Source: Lachnospiraceae bacterium
Lineage (GTDB): Bacteria; Bacillota; Clostridia; Lachnospirales; Lachnospiraceae
Assembly: GCA_017427775.1 (NCBI GenBank)
Contig: JAFRSD010000043.1
Span: 47,187 to 111,186, forward strand
DNA: 64,000 nucleotides
Direction: 5' to 3'
Shown here: in pieces, positions 1 through 9,135 of the stretch
Numbering within the stretch: position 1 is the stretch's first letter
Layout: each line of letters begins with the position of its first letter
Notes under the pieces: model-generated
The model's database searches: none
Seen by the model: the letters and a program-made list of their open reading frames with translations, nothing else
Told to the model about the DNA's origin: nothing
Translations under genes and position numbers: made by a program

Positions 1-979
1 CGTAGGGAACCATCGTGCTGATGTTCTTATCAAGAAGATTTCCGGAACCGCTTCCGTTGCTGTTCTTTACGGAAACCTTCACCGCCGTTGCGGGCGTGGT
101 CACTTCGGTCTTCTTATCGTCCGGATTCGCAGGGTTATTTTGATTGTTATTATCGTTATTATTTGGTTCTACAGGTGTAGTAACGGGATTACCGTTCTCG
201 TCGAGACGGTTGGCGTTACTTGCCGTATTCTCAATCTTAACCGTGTAGCTGAGGGAGCCGAGGTAGTTGCCGTTCTCATCGAAATCCTCATCGGATGTAT
301 AGATATAAGCGGTAACCGTCATCGGACTGTATACTTTATCAATTTTCTCGCCCGCCGTGAACTTCAGCGAGGAAAGGATCATATTGTCATTATTGTCTTC
401 GGGAACGAGGTGATAGTACCATTTGCCGCGCTCCTGATGGATGTCGTCATAGAGATAGTTCTCGATGTAAGCGCTGTAATCGGTCTCGTCGCCTGCTTTC
501 ATAAGCAGACGGTCGACGTTCAGGCCGTCGGTCGTCTGGAACTGTACGCGGTAGCAGATCTTGCACTGCTCGTTGTTCGCGAAGCGGTTCCACTCGTCCC
601 TCCAGAGATCCTGGAAATACCGGTCGTTGTTCGGAATCTCCTGCTGCGTCGAGGCGATACACTCGAAGCTCGTGATGTCCTTGCCCTTTACCCACTCCGA
701 AGAATAGGTTTCGTCGTATTTTCTGCGAAGCTTCTCGGTCTTGATGTTCTTATAAAGAGACATTTCCGTTACACCTACTGCCGGTCTCGGAGTCGGGGTG
801 GGAGACGGCGTAGGGCTCGGGATCGGCGTCGGCGTTTCCGTAGGTGCTTCCGTCGGAGCCGGCGTGTCGGTTATGGTCAGGGTCGGCTCGATATCCGGGT
901 TCTTCTTTCCGCATCCGTACAGCATGCATGCCGCAAGTCCGATCGCTGCCATTGTTATTGTGATCTTTCTGAATTTCAT
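1..979 (-). CDS. Lipoprotein with Thr/Pro linker, 3' end outside window
   Basis: The 5' end is complete (AAGGAG ribosome site 8 bases before the ATG) and the gene runs off the left edge after 326 codons. The N-terminus is a lipoprotein signal: positive residues, a hydrophobic stretch and the lipobox LYGC, so it should be tethered to the outer face of the membrane. A 35-residue linker rich in TPTP and PSPTP follows, then a domain with many aromatic and acidic residues, then an Asn/Pro-rich spacer. The last visible residues (NGSGSGNLLDKNISTM) resemble the start of a discoidin-like (F5/8 type C) domain, but too little is present to assert this. Function unknown. The same Thr/Pro linker style recurs in the surface proteins at 30.9-34.7 kb and the sugar-binding lipoprotein at 41-42.4 kb. 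Confidence 0.8.
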   Translation of the reverse strand, partial: MKFRKITITMAAIGLAACMLYGCGKKNPDIEPTLTITDTPAPTEAPTETPTPIPSPTPSPTPTPRPAVGVTEMSLYKNIKTEKLRRKYDETYSSEWVKGKDITSFECIASTQQEIPNNDRYFQDLWRDEWNRFANNEQCKICYRVQFQTTDGLNVDRLLMKAGDETDYSAYIENYLYDDIHQERGKWYYHLVPEDNNDNMILSSLKFTAGEKIDKVYSPMTVTAYIYTSDEDFDENGNYLGSLSYTVKIENTASNANRLDENGNPVTTPVEPNNNDNNNQNNPANPDDKKTEVTTPATAVKVSVKNSNGSGSGNLLDKNISTMVPY

Positions 980-1090
980 ATCCCTTGCTCCTTGAACTCC
1001 ATACAAAGTCGATTGTATCATAGCATAATTCTTCCGTGTTGGCAAGAAAGTTCCATAAGGCTTTGTGCAAGTTCACGAAGACAGAGAAAA

Positions 1091-1118
1091 CCGCCGCATC
1101 GGTTTCCCGATACGGCGG
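1091..1118 (-). terminator. Rho-independent terminator
   Basis: A 12-bp hairpin with one mismatch (CCGCCGCATCGG / CCGATACGGCGG, loop TTTC). On the minus strand it is followed by TTTTCTCTGT. It lies just past the stop of the membrane protein gene ending at 1149. Confidence 0.7.
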
Positions 1119-1148
1119 CCTCTTACAAAAAAGGATTCATGAAAAATA

Positions 1149-1925
1149 TCATTCGCCTTCTGCCGGCGTTGTCCCCGTTTCCTTCTGGAACTTAGCTTCG
1201 CATGTCTTACATACTTCGGTGCAGCCATGCTCGATTGCGATATCTACAATGTTCTTGTTCTCTTCGGAAGCAGCTTCCTTGCAGGAGAACTTCGTACGAT
1301 CCTTAATGTGCTGGCAATCCTCATAGAGGTGGAACTTCGTTCCGGTGGAAGTGATATATACATCACCCTCAGGAAGAGCGCTGTCAGAGAATGTTCCTTC
1401 CATAGCAGCCTTCTCTTCTGCGGAGATCGGATTCCAATCATGACCGAACAGTAAAGCGATACCAAGTGCAATCGCACCGATAATGCCGACAGCCGTCTTG
1501 GTCTTGCTGTCTGCGTTCTTATTCGTAAGAGTAAGAATAATAAGCGGCAAAAATGCAGCAACAGCTACAAGCATGCCCATGTTGTTCCAGAGCCAGAACT
1601 TGGTCTTGTTCTTCTCGGAAGCGGGATCGATCAGGTTCGCGGACTTCCAAAGCAGCGAGCCGCAGATCACGAAGATCAGATCAAGCACGATAGCGCCGAT
1701 GATAAACCACAAATGATACTTCAGGTTGATGATGATTCTGTTACCAACCATCAGAATAGCAACAACCTCAAGAGCGATCGCAAGGATCCAGAGGATAACC
1801 GCGCCGATTCGCTTGGGTGTCGCGCTGCCCGTCGCCTTAGCCGCAGGCATGTTAGATCCGCCGGCAGTCGTCGTCTTTTTCTTTCTGTTCGACTCAGTCA
1901 CGGATACTGTTTTCTTCTCAGCCAT
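1149..1925 (-). CDS. Four-TM membrane protein with C-terminal Cys/His metal-binding motif
   Basis: A 258-residue protein. Residues 1-38 are a basic, Ser/Thr-rich cytoplasmic tail. Four hydrophobic segments follow between about 39 and 160. The C-terminal 70 residues contain the pattern VYITSTGTKFHLYEDCQHI ... CKEA ... GCTEVCKTC. This matches the small metal-binding tail with a Y/F-H-x4-C-x2-L/I ... A-x-x-x-G-x-x-x-C-x-x-C signature found at the ends of many Gram-positive nucleases and Ada-like proteins. Role unknown; zinc binding is inferred from the Cys/His pattern. AAGGAG precedes the ATG by 10 bases, and a near-consensus promoter lies upstream at 1999-2027. Confidence 0.75.
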   Translation of the reverse strand: MAEKKTVSVTESNRKKKTTTAGGSNMPAAKATGSATPKRIGAVILWILAIALEVVAILMVGNRIIINLKYHLWFIIGAIVLDLIFVICGSLLWKSANLIDPASEKNKTKFWLWNNMGMLVAVAAFLPLIILTLTNKNADSKTKTAVGIIGAIALGIALLFGHDWNPISAEEKAAMEGTFSDSALPEGDVYITSTGTKFHLYEDCQHIKDRTKFSCKEAASEENKNIVDIAIEHGCTEVCKTCEAKFQKETGTTPAEGE

Positions 1926-1998
1926 TTTTCATTCACTCCTTCATCTCTTAATTCGAAAACACTGACGGAAAACCCGCCATATCGTTGTTCACAGACCC

Positions 1999-2027
1999 AT
2001 TATATACTATATTTATTGCTTTTTCAA
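1999..2027 (-). promoter_or_regulatory. Sigma-A-type promoter for the metal-motif membrane protein
   Basis: On the minus strand: -35 TTGAAA (2022-2027), 17-bp spacer, -10 TATAAT (1999-2004), about 70 bases before the start codon at 1925. Confidence 0.75.
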
Positions 2028-2046
2028 CGAAAAAGAAGAGATTTTA

Positions 2047-2075
2047 TTGACTTTTTTACGGTTTGCGCCGATAAT
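2047..2075 (+). promoter_or_regulatory. Sigma-A-type promoter for the DUF937 gene
   Basis: TTGACT (2047-2052), 17-bp spacer, GATAAT (2070-2075), 40 bases before the ATG at 2116. It is divergent from the promoter at 1999-2027. Confidence 0.7.
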
Positions 2076-2115
2076 AGAATCAAGTCAGTAAAAACTTATA
2101 AAGGAGTTGATTTTT

Positions 2116-2727
2116 ATGGATTTATCCGCATTGATTTCGGGCCTTATCACCGAGAATACAGTGAAAGAAGTCAGCAAGAAGTCCGGCGCTTCCAAGAAGG
2201 ATGTTTCGAGCGTGCTGACAACCGCTCTGCCGCTTCTTCTTTCCAATAACAATACGACCGCACAGCAGGTTTCCGAGCAAAGCGGCGTAAGCCAGAATAC
2301 GACTTCCAATGTACTTACCGCAGCCGCTCCCCTGTTGCTCGGCTCCCTCGGTCAGGGACAGAGCAGCCAGCAGTCCTCCGCGGCAACCAATGTGGCACTG
2401 CTCGGCGCACTGCTCGGCAAGATAGATCTCGGCAAGCTGACGAGCGGCCTGATGGGACTTGTTTCCACCAATACCGCCACCTCGGCCAAGGAAGAGGAGA
2501 AGCCCGCTTCCACCACTTCCGGCAAGAAGAAGACCGGCGCCAAGAAGACAGACGGCAAGAAGACCGAAGCCAAGAAGACCGACAGCAAGAAGAAGACAGG
2601 TACAACCACCGGCAAGAAGACTTCCTCAAGCAAGAAGAAGACTGAGGAGAAGACCGAGGCCAAGAAGGAATCCAGTCCTCTTGATGCCGTTACCGGACTT
2701 CTGAGCGGTCTGCTGAAGAATAAATAA
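2116..2727 (+). CDS. DUF937-like protein with lysine-rich low-complexity tail
   Basis: 203 residues. The start was chosen at ATG 2116 because AAGGAG sits 9 bases upstream; the in-frame TTG at 2107 touches the ribosome site. Residues 1-85 form two similar helical units, each with a V-S-x-x-S/Q-S/G pattern and ending in LTTALPLLLS or LTAAAPLLLG, as in DUF937 (YidB-like) proteins. Residues about 125-185 are a repeat of K-K-T-x-G/E/D-x-K-K units, almost only Lys, Thr, Ser, Glu and Gly, like histone H1 or AAKK-type tails. The last 17 residues (PLDAVTGLLSGLLKNK) form a short amphipathic helix. Function unknown; nucleic-acid or polyanion binding by the tail is inferred. It is a single-gene unit with its own promoter and terminator. 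Confidence 0.75.
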   Translation: MDLSALISGLITENTVKEVSKKSGASKKDVSSVLTTALPLLLSNNNTTAQQVSEQSGVSQNTTSNVLTAAAPLLLGSLGQGQSSQQSSAATNVALLGALLGKIDLGKLTSGLMGLVSTNTATSAKEEEKPASTTSGKKKTGAKKTDGKKTEAKKTDSKKKTGTTTGKKTSSSKKKTEEKTEAKKESSPLDAVTGLLSGLLKNK

Positions 2728-2747
2728 TACAACATAGACACAGCATG

Positions 2748-2795
2748 AAGGCTGCCGTGATCGTCTCCATCCATGACGACATCGGCAGCCTTTTT
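2748..2795 (+). terminator. Rho-independent terminator
   Basis: 10-bp perfect stem AAGGCTGCCG / CGGCAGCCTT with a 25-base loop, running into TTTTT. It follows the DUF937 gene. Confidence 0.75.
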
Positions 2796-2892
2796 ATGTT
2801 CTTTGTTCACCGATTGAACGGTTCATCAGTCCTTCCGCTCTTTTCAGAGCGTTTCACTGCTTCTCTGCGGGCAATCTTCACCGCCTCCGCTT

Positions 2893-3924
2893 TCACTGTT
2901 TCTCCTCAGGCATCTTCACCGCCTCCGCCGTGTAATCAATCTTCGGATCATAGGTTAAAAGCACGTCGGGCGTGGCGGGATTATAGGTGAGGAGCAGTTT
3001 CTCCTGGTACGCGCGCCGGTTTTCATGGCTTGCATGCGCCTCATTGGCCTCGATCCGCATCCGGTCCGTGACCGCAAACATCAGTGTCGCGATATCTTCC
3101 ACGTGGTTCCGCATCCCTCTCAGCCTGATGACAGCCTCTTCCACTCTTGTCACGGCTCCGGAGGAAATGTAATCGGCTTCGTTTCCGATCCCGTTCATCC
3201 CGGCCTGCAGGCGGTCCGGCGAAAACCAGTCCACCCAGGCAGACTTGCGCATAGCCTCTAAGAAGCGGTTCATCGCCCTTTCCAGAATAACCTTACAGCC
3301 TACGGGACCTTTGACCCAGTACTGGGCGTGGAAGGCGATGGCGCTCACGCCGAAAGTCCGCGACATGAGTTCCCCGATGTGTTTTTCGAGGTTCTGCTCG
3401 AGGTTCGAACACTCTTTAACGACAAAGCTGGCCGAGCGGATCAGCTTGTCGAGATTCTGGTATTTGCGCTCCGCATCCTTACTCTCGCCCCTTGACTGCC
3501 GGATCCGGATGCCGACCTGCGTATCCGAATCGGCCGCCGCGAAGATCGTCTTCACGAGAATGTCATGATACTCCGTATAGACGTTCTTCATCTTACGGAT
3601 CTGCTCGGAACATTGACGTCCTTCACTGAGAACCTTATCGTATTCGACGCCCGCGTTGTAATAGTTGCGCGCCGCCTGCTCCTCTTCCATGATCTCCCGC
3701 GGAAGCTCGTTACGGCTCTTCTTGGCGAAGGGTCCGATTCCCCGCGCCTTTTTCACGGCGTCCATGCGTTCCCTGGATTCCTTCCGGAGCCGTTCCGCAA
3801 GGACCGGCTGATTCGCCTCAAGCTCACAGAGACGGCTCAGACACTGCTGTTCCCGCAACACAAGTTCCTCATAAAGAGCGACGTTTTTACGCGCCGCAAC
3901 AAGGGCGCTGTTATCAAAAACCAT
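2893..3924 (-). CDS. Coiled-coil protein of unknown function
   Basis: 343 residues, soluble, no signal peptide or membrane segment. Residues about 10-100 and 135-185 are charged helices with long Glu/Arg/Lys heptad-like runs, so a coiled coil is likely. The middle (190-230) is less charged, with an aromatic patch around HAQYWVKGP. The end is short and extended with two LLTYxP motifs (LLTYNP and LLTYDP). I do not recognise a family. GGAGGAA lies 9 bases before the ATG. The gene stands alone, divergent from tRNA-Gly. Just past its stop the DNA repeats the 15-base string CTTCACCGCCTCCGC found in its last codons. Confidence 0.6.
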   Translation of the reverse strand: MVFDNSALVAARKNVALYEELVLREQQCLSRLCELEANQPVLAERLRKESRERMDAVKKARGIGPFAKKSRNELPREIMEEEQAARNYYNAGVEYDKVLSEGRQCSEQIRKMKNVYTEYHDILVKTIFAAADSDTQVGIRIRQSRGESKDAERKYQNLDKLIRSASFVVKECSNLEQNLEKHIGELMSRTFGVSAIAFHAQYWVKGPVGCKVILERAMNRFLEAMRKSAWVDWFSPDRLQAGMNGIGNEADYISSGAVTRVEEAVIRLRGMRNHVEDIATLMFAVTDRMRIEANEAHASHENRRAYQEKLLLTYNPATPDVLLTYDPKIDYTAEAVKMPEEKQ

Positions 3925-3961
3925 CCTTCGTTATTCCTCCGAAAAATGTGTAAATTTACTG

Positions 3962-3990
3962 TTGACAAATCGGAATTCATCGTGTATATT
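3962..3990 (+). promoter_or_regulatory. Promoter of tRNA-Gly
   Basis: TTGACA (3962-3967), 17-bp spacer, TATATT (3985-3990), 36 bases before the tRNA 5' end. Confidence 0.8.
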
Positions 3991-4026
3991 AATCCTTGCG
4001 TCACGGGTGACGCGCCAACAGAATAT

Positions 4027-4098
4027 GCACGAGTGGCTCAGTGGTGGAGTATCGCCTTGCCAAGGCGAGGGTCGCGGGTTCGAATCCCGTCTCGTGCT
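4027..4098 (+). tRNA. tRNA-Gly (GCC)
   Basis: Complete cloverleaf: acceptor GCACGAG/CTCGTGC, D stem GCTC/GAGT, anticodon stem TCGCC/GGCGA with loop TTGCCAA (anticodon GCC), T arm with TTCGAAT. Discriminator T; CCA is not encoded. It has its own promoter and terminator. Confidence 0.95.
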
Positions 4099-4105
4099 CT
4101 TACAA

Positions 4106-4136
4106 ACCGGAAAGCGAATCGCTTTCCGGTTTTTTT
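4106..4136 (+). terminator. Terminator of tRNA-Gly
   Basis: 11-bp perfect stem ACCGGAAAGCG / CGCTTTCCGGT with a 3-base loop, then seven T. Confidence 0.85.
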
Positions 4137-4253
4137 ATGCTCCGACGGGATTGCCGAAACGCACTGCCGTTTGTTGCTTTCGGCGCTGCTTTCGACTGTC
4201 CCGTCCGGCTTCCTTTTCAGCCGGCAGTATGCATCCCGCCGGCATTTTCCTTC

Positions 4254-5933
4254 TTACATCTTCCCGAGCGCGTGCCTGGCGGCGATCATGCCGAAGGTGT
4301 AGCAGCGCCCTAAGGAAAGTCCCGTCTGATGGAACGGATAATCCGCTCCGCCGTAGAACGGTCCGCCGAGGTTCCCGACGCAGTACAGCCCGGGGATTAC
4401 ATTGCCCTCTGCCGTCAGCGCCTGTCCGTTTTCGTTGATCACGACGCCCGATACGCCTGCCGAAACACGGATATGCTTTCTTGCACCCCAAAACGGTGCC
4501 TTCTCGATCTTATGCAGGTACTGCGCGGGCTTTCCGAAATCATCGTCACAGCCTTTGTCGCACAGTTCGTTGTAGCGGTCGATCGAGGCCTTCATCGTCT
4601 CATACGGGATGTCCAGCTCTTTCGCCAGCTGCCCGAGCGTATCGCAGCAGTGCAGGTCAATCAGGTTCTTAAAGACGCCCTGCGGGTCCGCAACGGCACC
4701 CGGAATGAACTTCTGCATGACAACCGGCGGGATCTTCCCTTCCACGAAGCTTTCCGCGGGCCAGTTCATATAGTCACTGTCATAGATCGAGCAGTACCAG
4801 CCCTTCGACCCCTTCTCGCGGTGCTCCGGGTCAAGCATGGAACCCTTATAGGCCGGCTGGTATTTCAACAGATTGCCCATATAGACAAATCCGGTGTATT
4901 CGTTCGTAAACCGTTCCCCGTTCATGTTCAGGTATAAAAACGGCTCTTCCCACATCAGTGCCGAGTCGAAATCGTGCATCATTTTCGTGTGTCCCTGGGG
5001 CTCCATGTGCGCGCCGGCACTCATGGCAAGGACATGTCCGTCACCGGTCTTGCCGTGCTGCTTCTTGTCAAATTCCGCGATATCAGGACACCACCGCTCT
5101 ACCATGGCCGCATTGTTGGTATAATCGCCCGTTGCAAGGATCACTGCCTTAGAGGCACGGAATTCAATATAGGCGTCGTCCGCGGTCTTTCCGATCACGC
5201 CGGTCACCCGTCCGTTCTTTGTAAGAAGTTTAACCGCAGGCGTCTGGAAAAAGGTCTCCAGATTCGCGTGGTCCTTCTTGATGTTGTCCACGATCTTACG
5301 AAGCGCGTTGCCGACATTTAACGGCTTCGGACCGACCCACGGTGCCCAGAAATAGCAATGGTCGTCGCCGTATTCGTAGGTGTTACCCCGTTCTCTCCAG
5401 GTACCCGTAAAATCACCGCTCGTGCAACGGAAAGCGCATAACTTGTCCCCGTCGTTCATCAGGGAAGCGCAGTCGGTATTGCTGTCCACTTTGCTTCCGT
5501 CACCGTATTCCGTTTCCTTGGTAAGACCTGCCCGGTTCCAGAACCAGATCATCGCTTCTTCGGAATGCTCCGCGTAAGCGCGCAGCTGCTTCACGTCCGC
5601 TCTCCAGTCGCAGAGGCTGTTCGTGTGGTGGATCCACTTCGCGATCCCGGCCTCGGTCGAGCGCGATTTGATGATCGCGGAGCCGCAGTTACCCTGGGAC
5701 ACAACCGTTGCCTCCTTCTGTAAAAGGGCAACCTTCGCGCCGAGTTCCGCCGCCCAGCCTGCCGCAGGAACACCAGCCGCGCCGGCGCCGACTACGACGA
5801 TGTCATATTCCCGCACTTCGGAAGGGGTAATTGTCCCGAGCTCACAGCCCGATGCCTGCACTTCCTCTTCCGTCAGTCCCAAAGGGACTGCCTTCTTAAA
5901 ACCTTCTGTCTGACTGCTGTTCTCGTTCTTCAT
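4254..5933 (-). CDS. FAD-dependent reductase, fumarate reductase flavoprotein-like
   Basis: 559 residues. The FAD-binding signature DIVVVGAGAAGVPAAGWAAELG lies near residue 45, with the matching second FAD contact VILATGDYTNNAAMV near 265 and the C-terminal glycine-rich flavin loop GLYCVGNLGGPFYGGADYP near 520. This is the FAD_binding_2 fold of fumarate/succinate/urocanate reductase flavoproteins. No haem motif, signal peptide or FMN-binding domain is seen, so it is a cytoplasmic enzyme of unknown substrate. The start is at ATG 5933, with AGAGGA 7 bases upstream; an ATG 30 bases earlier lacks a ribosome site. It stands alone, facing the tRNA-Gly gene. Confidence 0.85.
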   Translation of the reverse strand: MKNENSSQTEGFKKAVPLGLTEEEVQASGCELGTITPSEVREYDIVVVGAGAAGVPAAGWAAELGAKVALLQKEATVVSQGNCGSAIIKSRSTEAGIAKWIHHTNSLCDWRADVKQLRAYAEHSEEAMIWFWNRAGLTKETEYGDGSKVDSNTDCASLMNDGDKLCAFRCTSGDFTGTWRERGNTYEYGDDHCYFWAPWVGPKPLNVGNALRKIVDNIKKDHANLETFFQTPAVKLLTKNGRVTGVIGKTADDAYIEFRASKAVILATGDYTNNAAMVERWCPDIAEFDKKQHGKTGDGHVLAMSAGAHMEPQGHTKMMHDFDSALMWEEPFLYLNMNGERFTNEYTGFVYMGNLLKYQPAYKGSMLDPEHREKGSKGWYCSIYDSDYMNWPAESFVEGKIPPVVMQKFIPGAVADPQGVFKNLIDLHCCDTLGQLAKELDIPYETMKASIDRYNELCDKGCDDDFGKPAQYLHKIEKAPFWGARKHIRVSAGVSGVVINENGQALTAEGNVIPGLYCVGNLGGPFYGGADYPFHQTGLSLGRCYTFGMIAARHALGKM

Positions 5934-6020
5934 TTTCCGATCCTCTTTCCTCTGTTTTTGCAAAAATATTTTGCTTTTTCCTCATCCCAAAAAACGGTTT
6001 TCTTTTTCCAAAGTATCATG

Positions 6021-6026
6021 TATAAT
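6021..6026 (+). promoter_or_regulatory. Candidate -10 element of the GlsB-like gene
   Basis: Perfect TATAAT, 35 bases before the ATG at 6061. The -35 position (TTTTCT) is poor, so this is a weak call. Confidence 0.4.
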
Positions 6027-6060
6027 GGAATTATCAAAAAAATAAAAGGAGGATACTCCT

Positions 6061-6312
6061 ATGGGACCTTTTCTTACCTGGGTTATCAAAATCCTTATTT
6101 ATGCAGTTTGCGGCGCTGTCGCAGGTGCATTGATGGGCAACAAGAAAGGCGGCCTGCTCCGTAATATCATCGTGGGCTTTTTAGGCGCTGTTCTCGGCGG
6201 TTTCCTTGCTGCTCTCCTTCCGATTCCGGGAGCAGGAAACTGGATCGTTTCCATCATTATTTCTATCGGCGGAGCATGCCTCGTACTGTGGCTTTGCAAG
6301 AAGTTATTCTAA
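6061..6312 (+). CDS. GlsB/YeaQ/YmgE-family stress membrane protein
   Basis: 83 residues, almost entirely three membrane helices separated by glycine-rich turns: GAVAGALMGNKKGGLLRNIIVG and FLGAVLGGF. This is the transglycosylase-associated (GlsB/YeaQ/YmgE) family, small integral membrane proteins often induced by stress; the biochemical role is not known. The AAAAGGAGGA ribosome site is strong. It sits between the divergent FAD reductase and the convergent end of the ATP synthase operon. Confidence 0.85.
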   Translation: MGPFLTWVIKILIYAVCGAVAGALMGNKKGGLLRNIIVGFLGAVLGGFLAALLPIPGAGNWIVSIIISIGGACLVLWLCKKLF

Positions 6313-6336
6313 ACGCCGGCCATTAACTGAAAACGG

Positions 6337-6362
6337 AAAGCAGGCTTTCGGGCCTGCTTTTT
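6337..6362. terminator. Bidirectional terminator between GlsB-like gene and atpC
   Basis: 9-bp perfect stem AAAGCAGGC / GCCTGCTTT with loop TTTCGG. On the plus strand it runs into T5; on the minus strand it is followed by CGTTTTC. It probably ends both converging transcripts. Confidence 0.75.
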
Positions 6363-6368
6363 GTGTGC

Positions 6369-6791
6369 TTATAAAGGTTCATCGCTTTTCAGTCTGCGTG
6401 CGCCCGAGAGTCTCGCCATCGCACGCGCCATCGACGCGCTCGAGAGGTTGTACTCGATCAGGCTCTGTTTCTGCTGCAACTGCTCCCGCGCGATCTCAAG
6501 TTCGCGCTGCGCTGCCCGGATATCGATCTCGTCCGGTCTCTCCGCGGAAAATGCAAGGATGTCCACGCGGTTATTTTCAACGTTCATCATACCGTCGCTC
6601 ACGATGACCTCCTGCTCCGTTCCGTCCGGCAGACGGAAACGGACAAGGCCGTTCTCAACGACCGTCGCCATCGGCTGATGATGCGCCATAACCCCGAGGC
6701 TTCCGTCTACGCCCGGAAAGGACAGATAGACACACTCCCCCTCAAAAAACACGCGGTCACAGGCTGTGATTTTCAGATAAAACGAATTCAT
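6369..6791 (-). CDS. atpC: ATP synthase F1 epsilon subunit
   Basis: 140 residues, normal length. Residues 1-85 form the beta-sandwich (FYLKITACDRVFFEGEC, PGVDGSLGVMAHHQPM) and the rest is the two-helix C-terminal domain. Epsilon is in the rotor central stalk and can inhibit ATP hydrolysis. It is the last gene of the atp operon, 7 bases after atpD. It ends just before a bidirectional terminator. Confidence 0.95.
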   Translation of the reverse strand: MNSFYLKITACDRVFFEGECVYLSFPGVDGSLGVMAHHQPMATVVENGLVRFRLPDGTEQEVIVSDGMMNVENNRVDILAFSAERPDEIDIRAAQRELEIAREQLQQKQSLIEYNLSSASMARAMARLSGARRLKSDEPL

Positions 6792-6798
6792 TGCGTCC

Positions 6799-8211
<1,413 letters not shown>

Positions 8212-8217
8212 TTATCC

Positions 8218-9135
8218 TTACTTCTTATTCTTCTCTTTCTTGCGGCGCAGTGCTTTCGCTCCGCCGATGACTTCCGTGATCTCCTGCGTGATCGCCGCCT
8301 GCCGGGTACGGTTGTACTCGACCGAAAGTCCGTTTAACATCTTGTCGCCGTTATCGGTCGCGGTCTGCATCGCAAGCATCCGGGCGCTTTCTTCGGAGGC
8401 AAAGCTCTCGGTCAGCGCACCATACAGATAACCGGTAACATAGTTCTTCGTCAGGTATCCGAGAACGTCCTCCGGCGACGGATAGATCAGGTAGTCGCCG
8501 TCCTTTGCCATGTCTCCTTTGGCCTTCATGGATGCCCGCAGGAACGCGCTCGTACGAAGCGGCAGCAGCTGCTCCTTTACGACTTCCTCGGTCAGCGTGT
8601 TCACCATACGCGTGTAAATGATATAGATCTCATCGAGTTCCTCGCGGTCATACAGATCCATCAGGTACTCGGTCATAACACGGGCGCGGTGGATTGACGG
8701 ATCATATGCCGTCGCGTGAAAATCGTCCGCGATGTGTTCGCTCAGGTCGTGAAACGCATGGCGCCCGTACTCTCCGACGAAGAAGAGCCGGAAGTCCTCC
8801 GCGCCGGCAATCTCCTCGCGCGCCATCTTTAAGATGTTATTGTTATACGCGCCGGCCATGCCTTTGTCGCCGGTCACGATAATGAAACCCTTCTTCTTAA
8901 CGGTTTCCTTTTCATCCTTCTGACGGTTATCGAAGTACAGGTGTCTGATCTCCGGAAAATGAAGAAGGATATCCGCGATCTGCCGCTTCAGCCCTTCGAA
9001 ATACGGCGCCGTCTCGGCCAGCTTGTTCTTCGCCTTCTGCACCTTCATCGAGGAGACCATGTACATCGCCTTCGTGATCTTCATCGTGTCGCTGATGCTC
9101 TTTATTCGGTTTTGGATTTCTCTTGCCTGCGCCAT
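8218..9135 (-). CDS. atpG: ATP synthase F1 gamma subunit
   Basis: 305 residues. The N-terminal helix (REIQNRIKSISDTMKITKAM) and C-terminal helix (MQTATDNGDKMLNGLSVEYN ... ITQEITEVIGG) that form the rotating coiled coil are intact, as is the GDKGMAGAYNNN core motif. The start lies inside the end of atpA (34-base overlap) and uses a GGGGAG site within atpA, so the two are probably translationally coupled. Confidence 0.95.
   Translation of the reverse strand: MAQAREIQNRIKSISDTMKITKAMYMVSSMKVQKAKNKLAETAPYFEGLKRQIADILLHFPEIRHLYFDNRQKDEKETVKKKGFIIVTGDKGMAGAYNNNILKMAREEIAGAEDFRLFFVGEYGRHAFHDLSEHIADDFHATAYDPSIHRARVMTEYLMDLYDREELDEIYIIYTRMVNTLTEEVVKEQLLPLRTSAFLRASMKAKGDMAKDGDYLIYPSPEDVLGYLTKNYVTGYLYGALTESFASEESARMLAMQTATDNGDKMLNGLSVEYNRTRQAAITQEITEVIGGAKALRRKKEKNKK

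Noticed and set aside
140..1195. A 351-codon plus-strand frame at the left end
   Set aside because: The opposite strand has a lipoprotein with signal peptide, lipobox and ribosome site in the same place. The plus frame crosses the divergent region and terminator.
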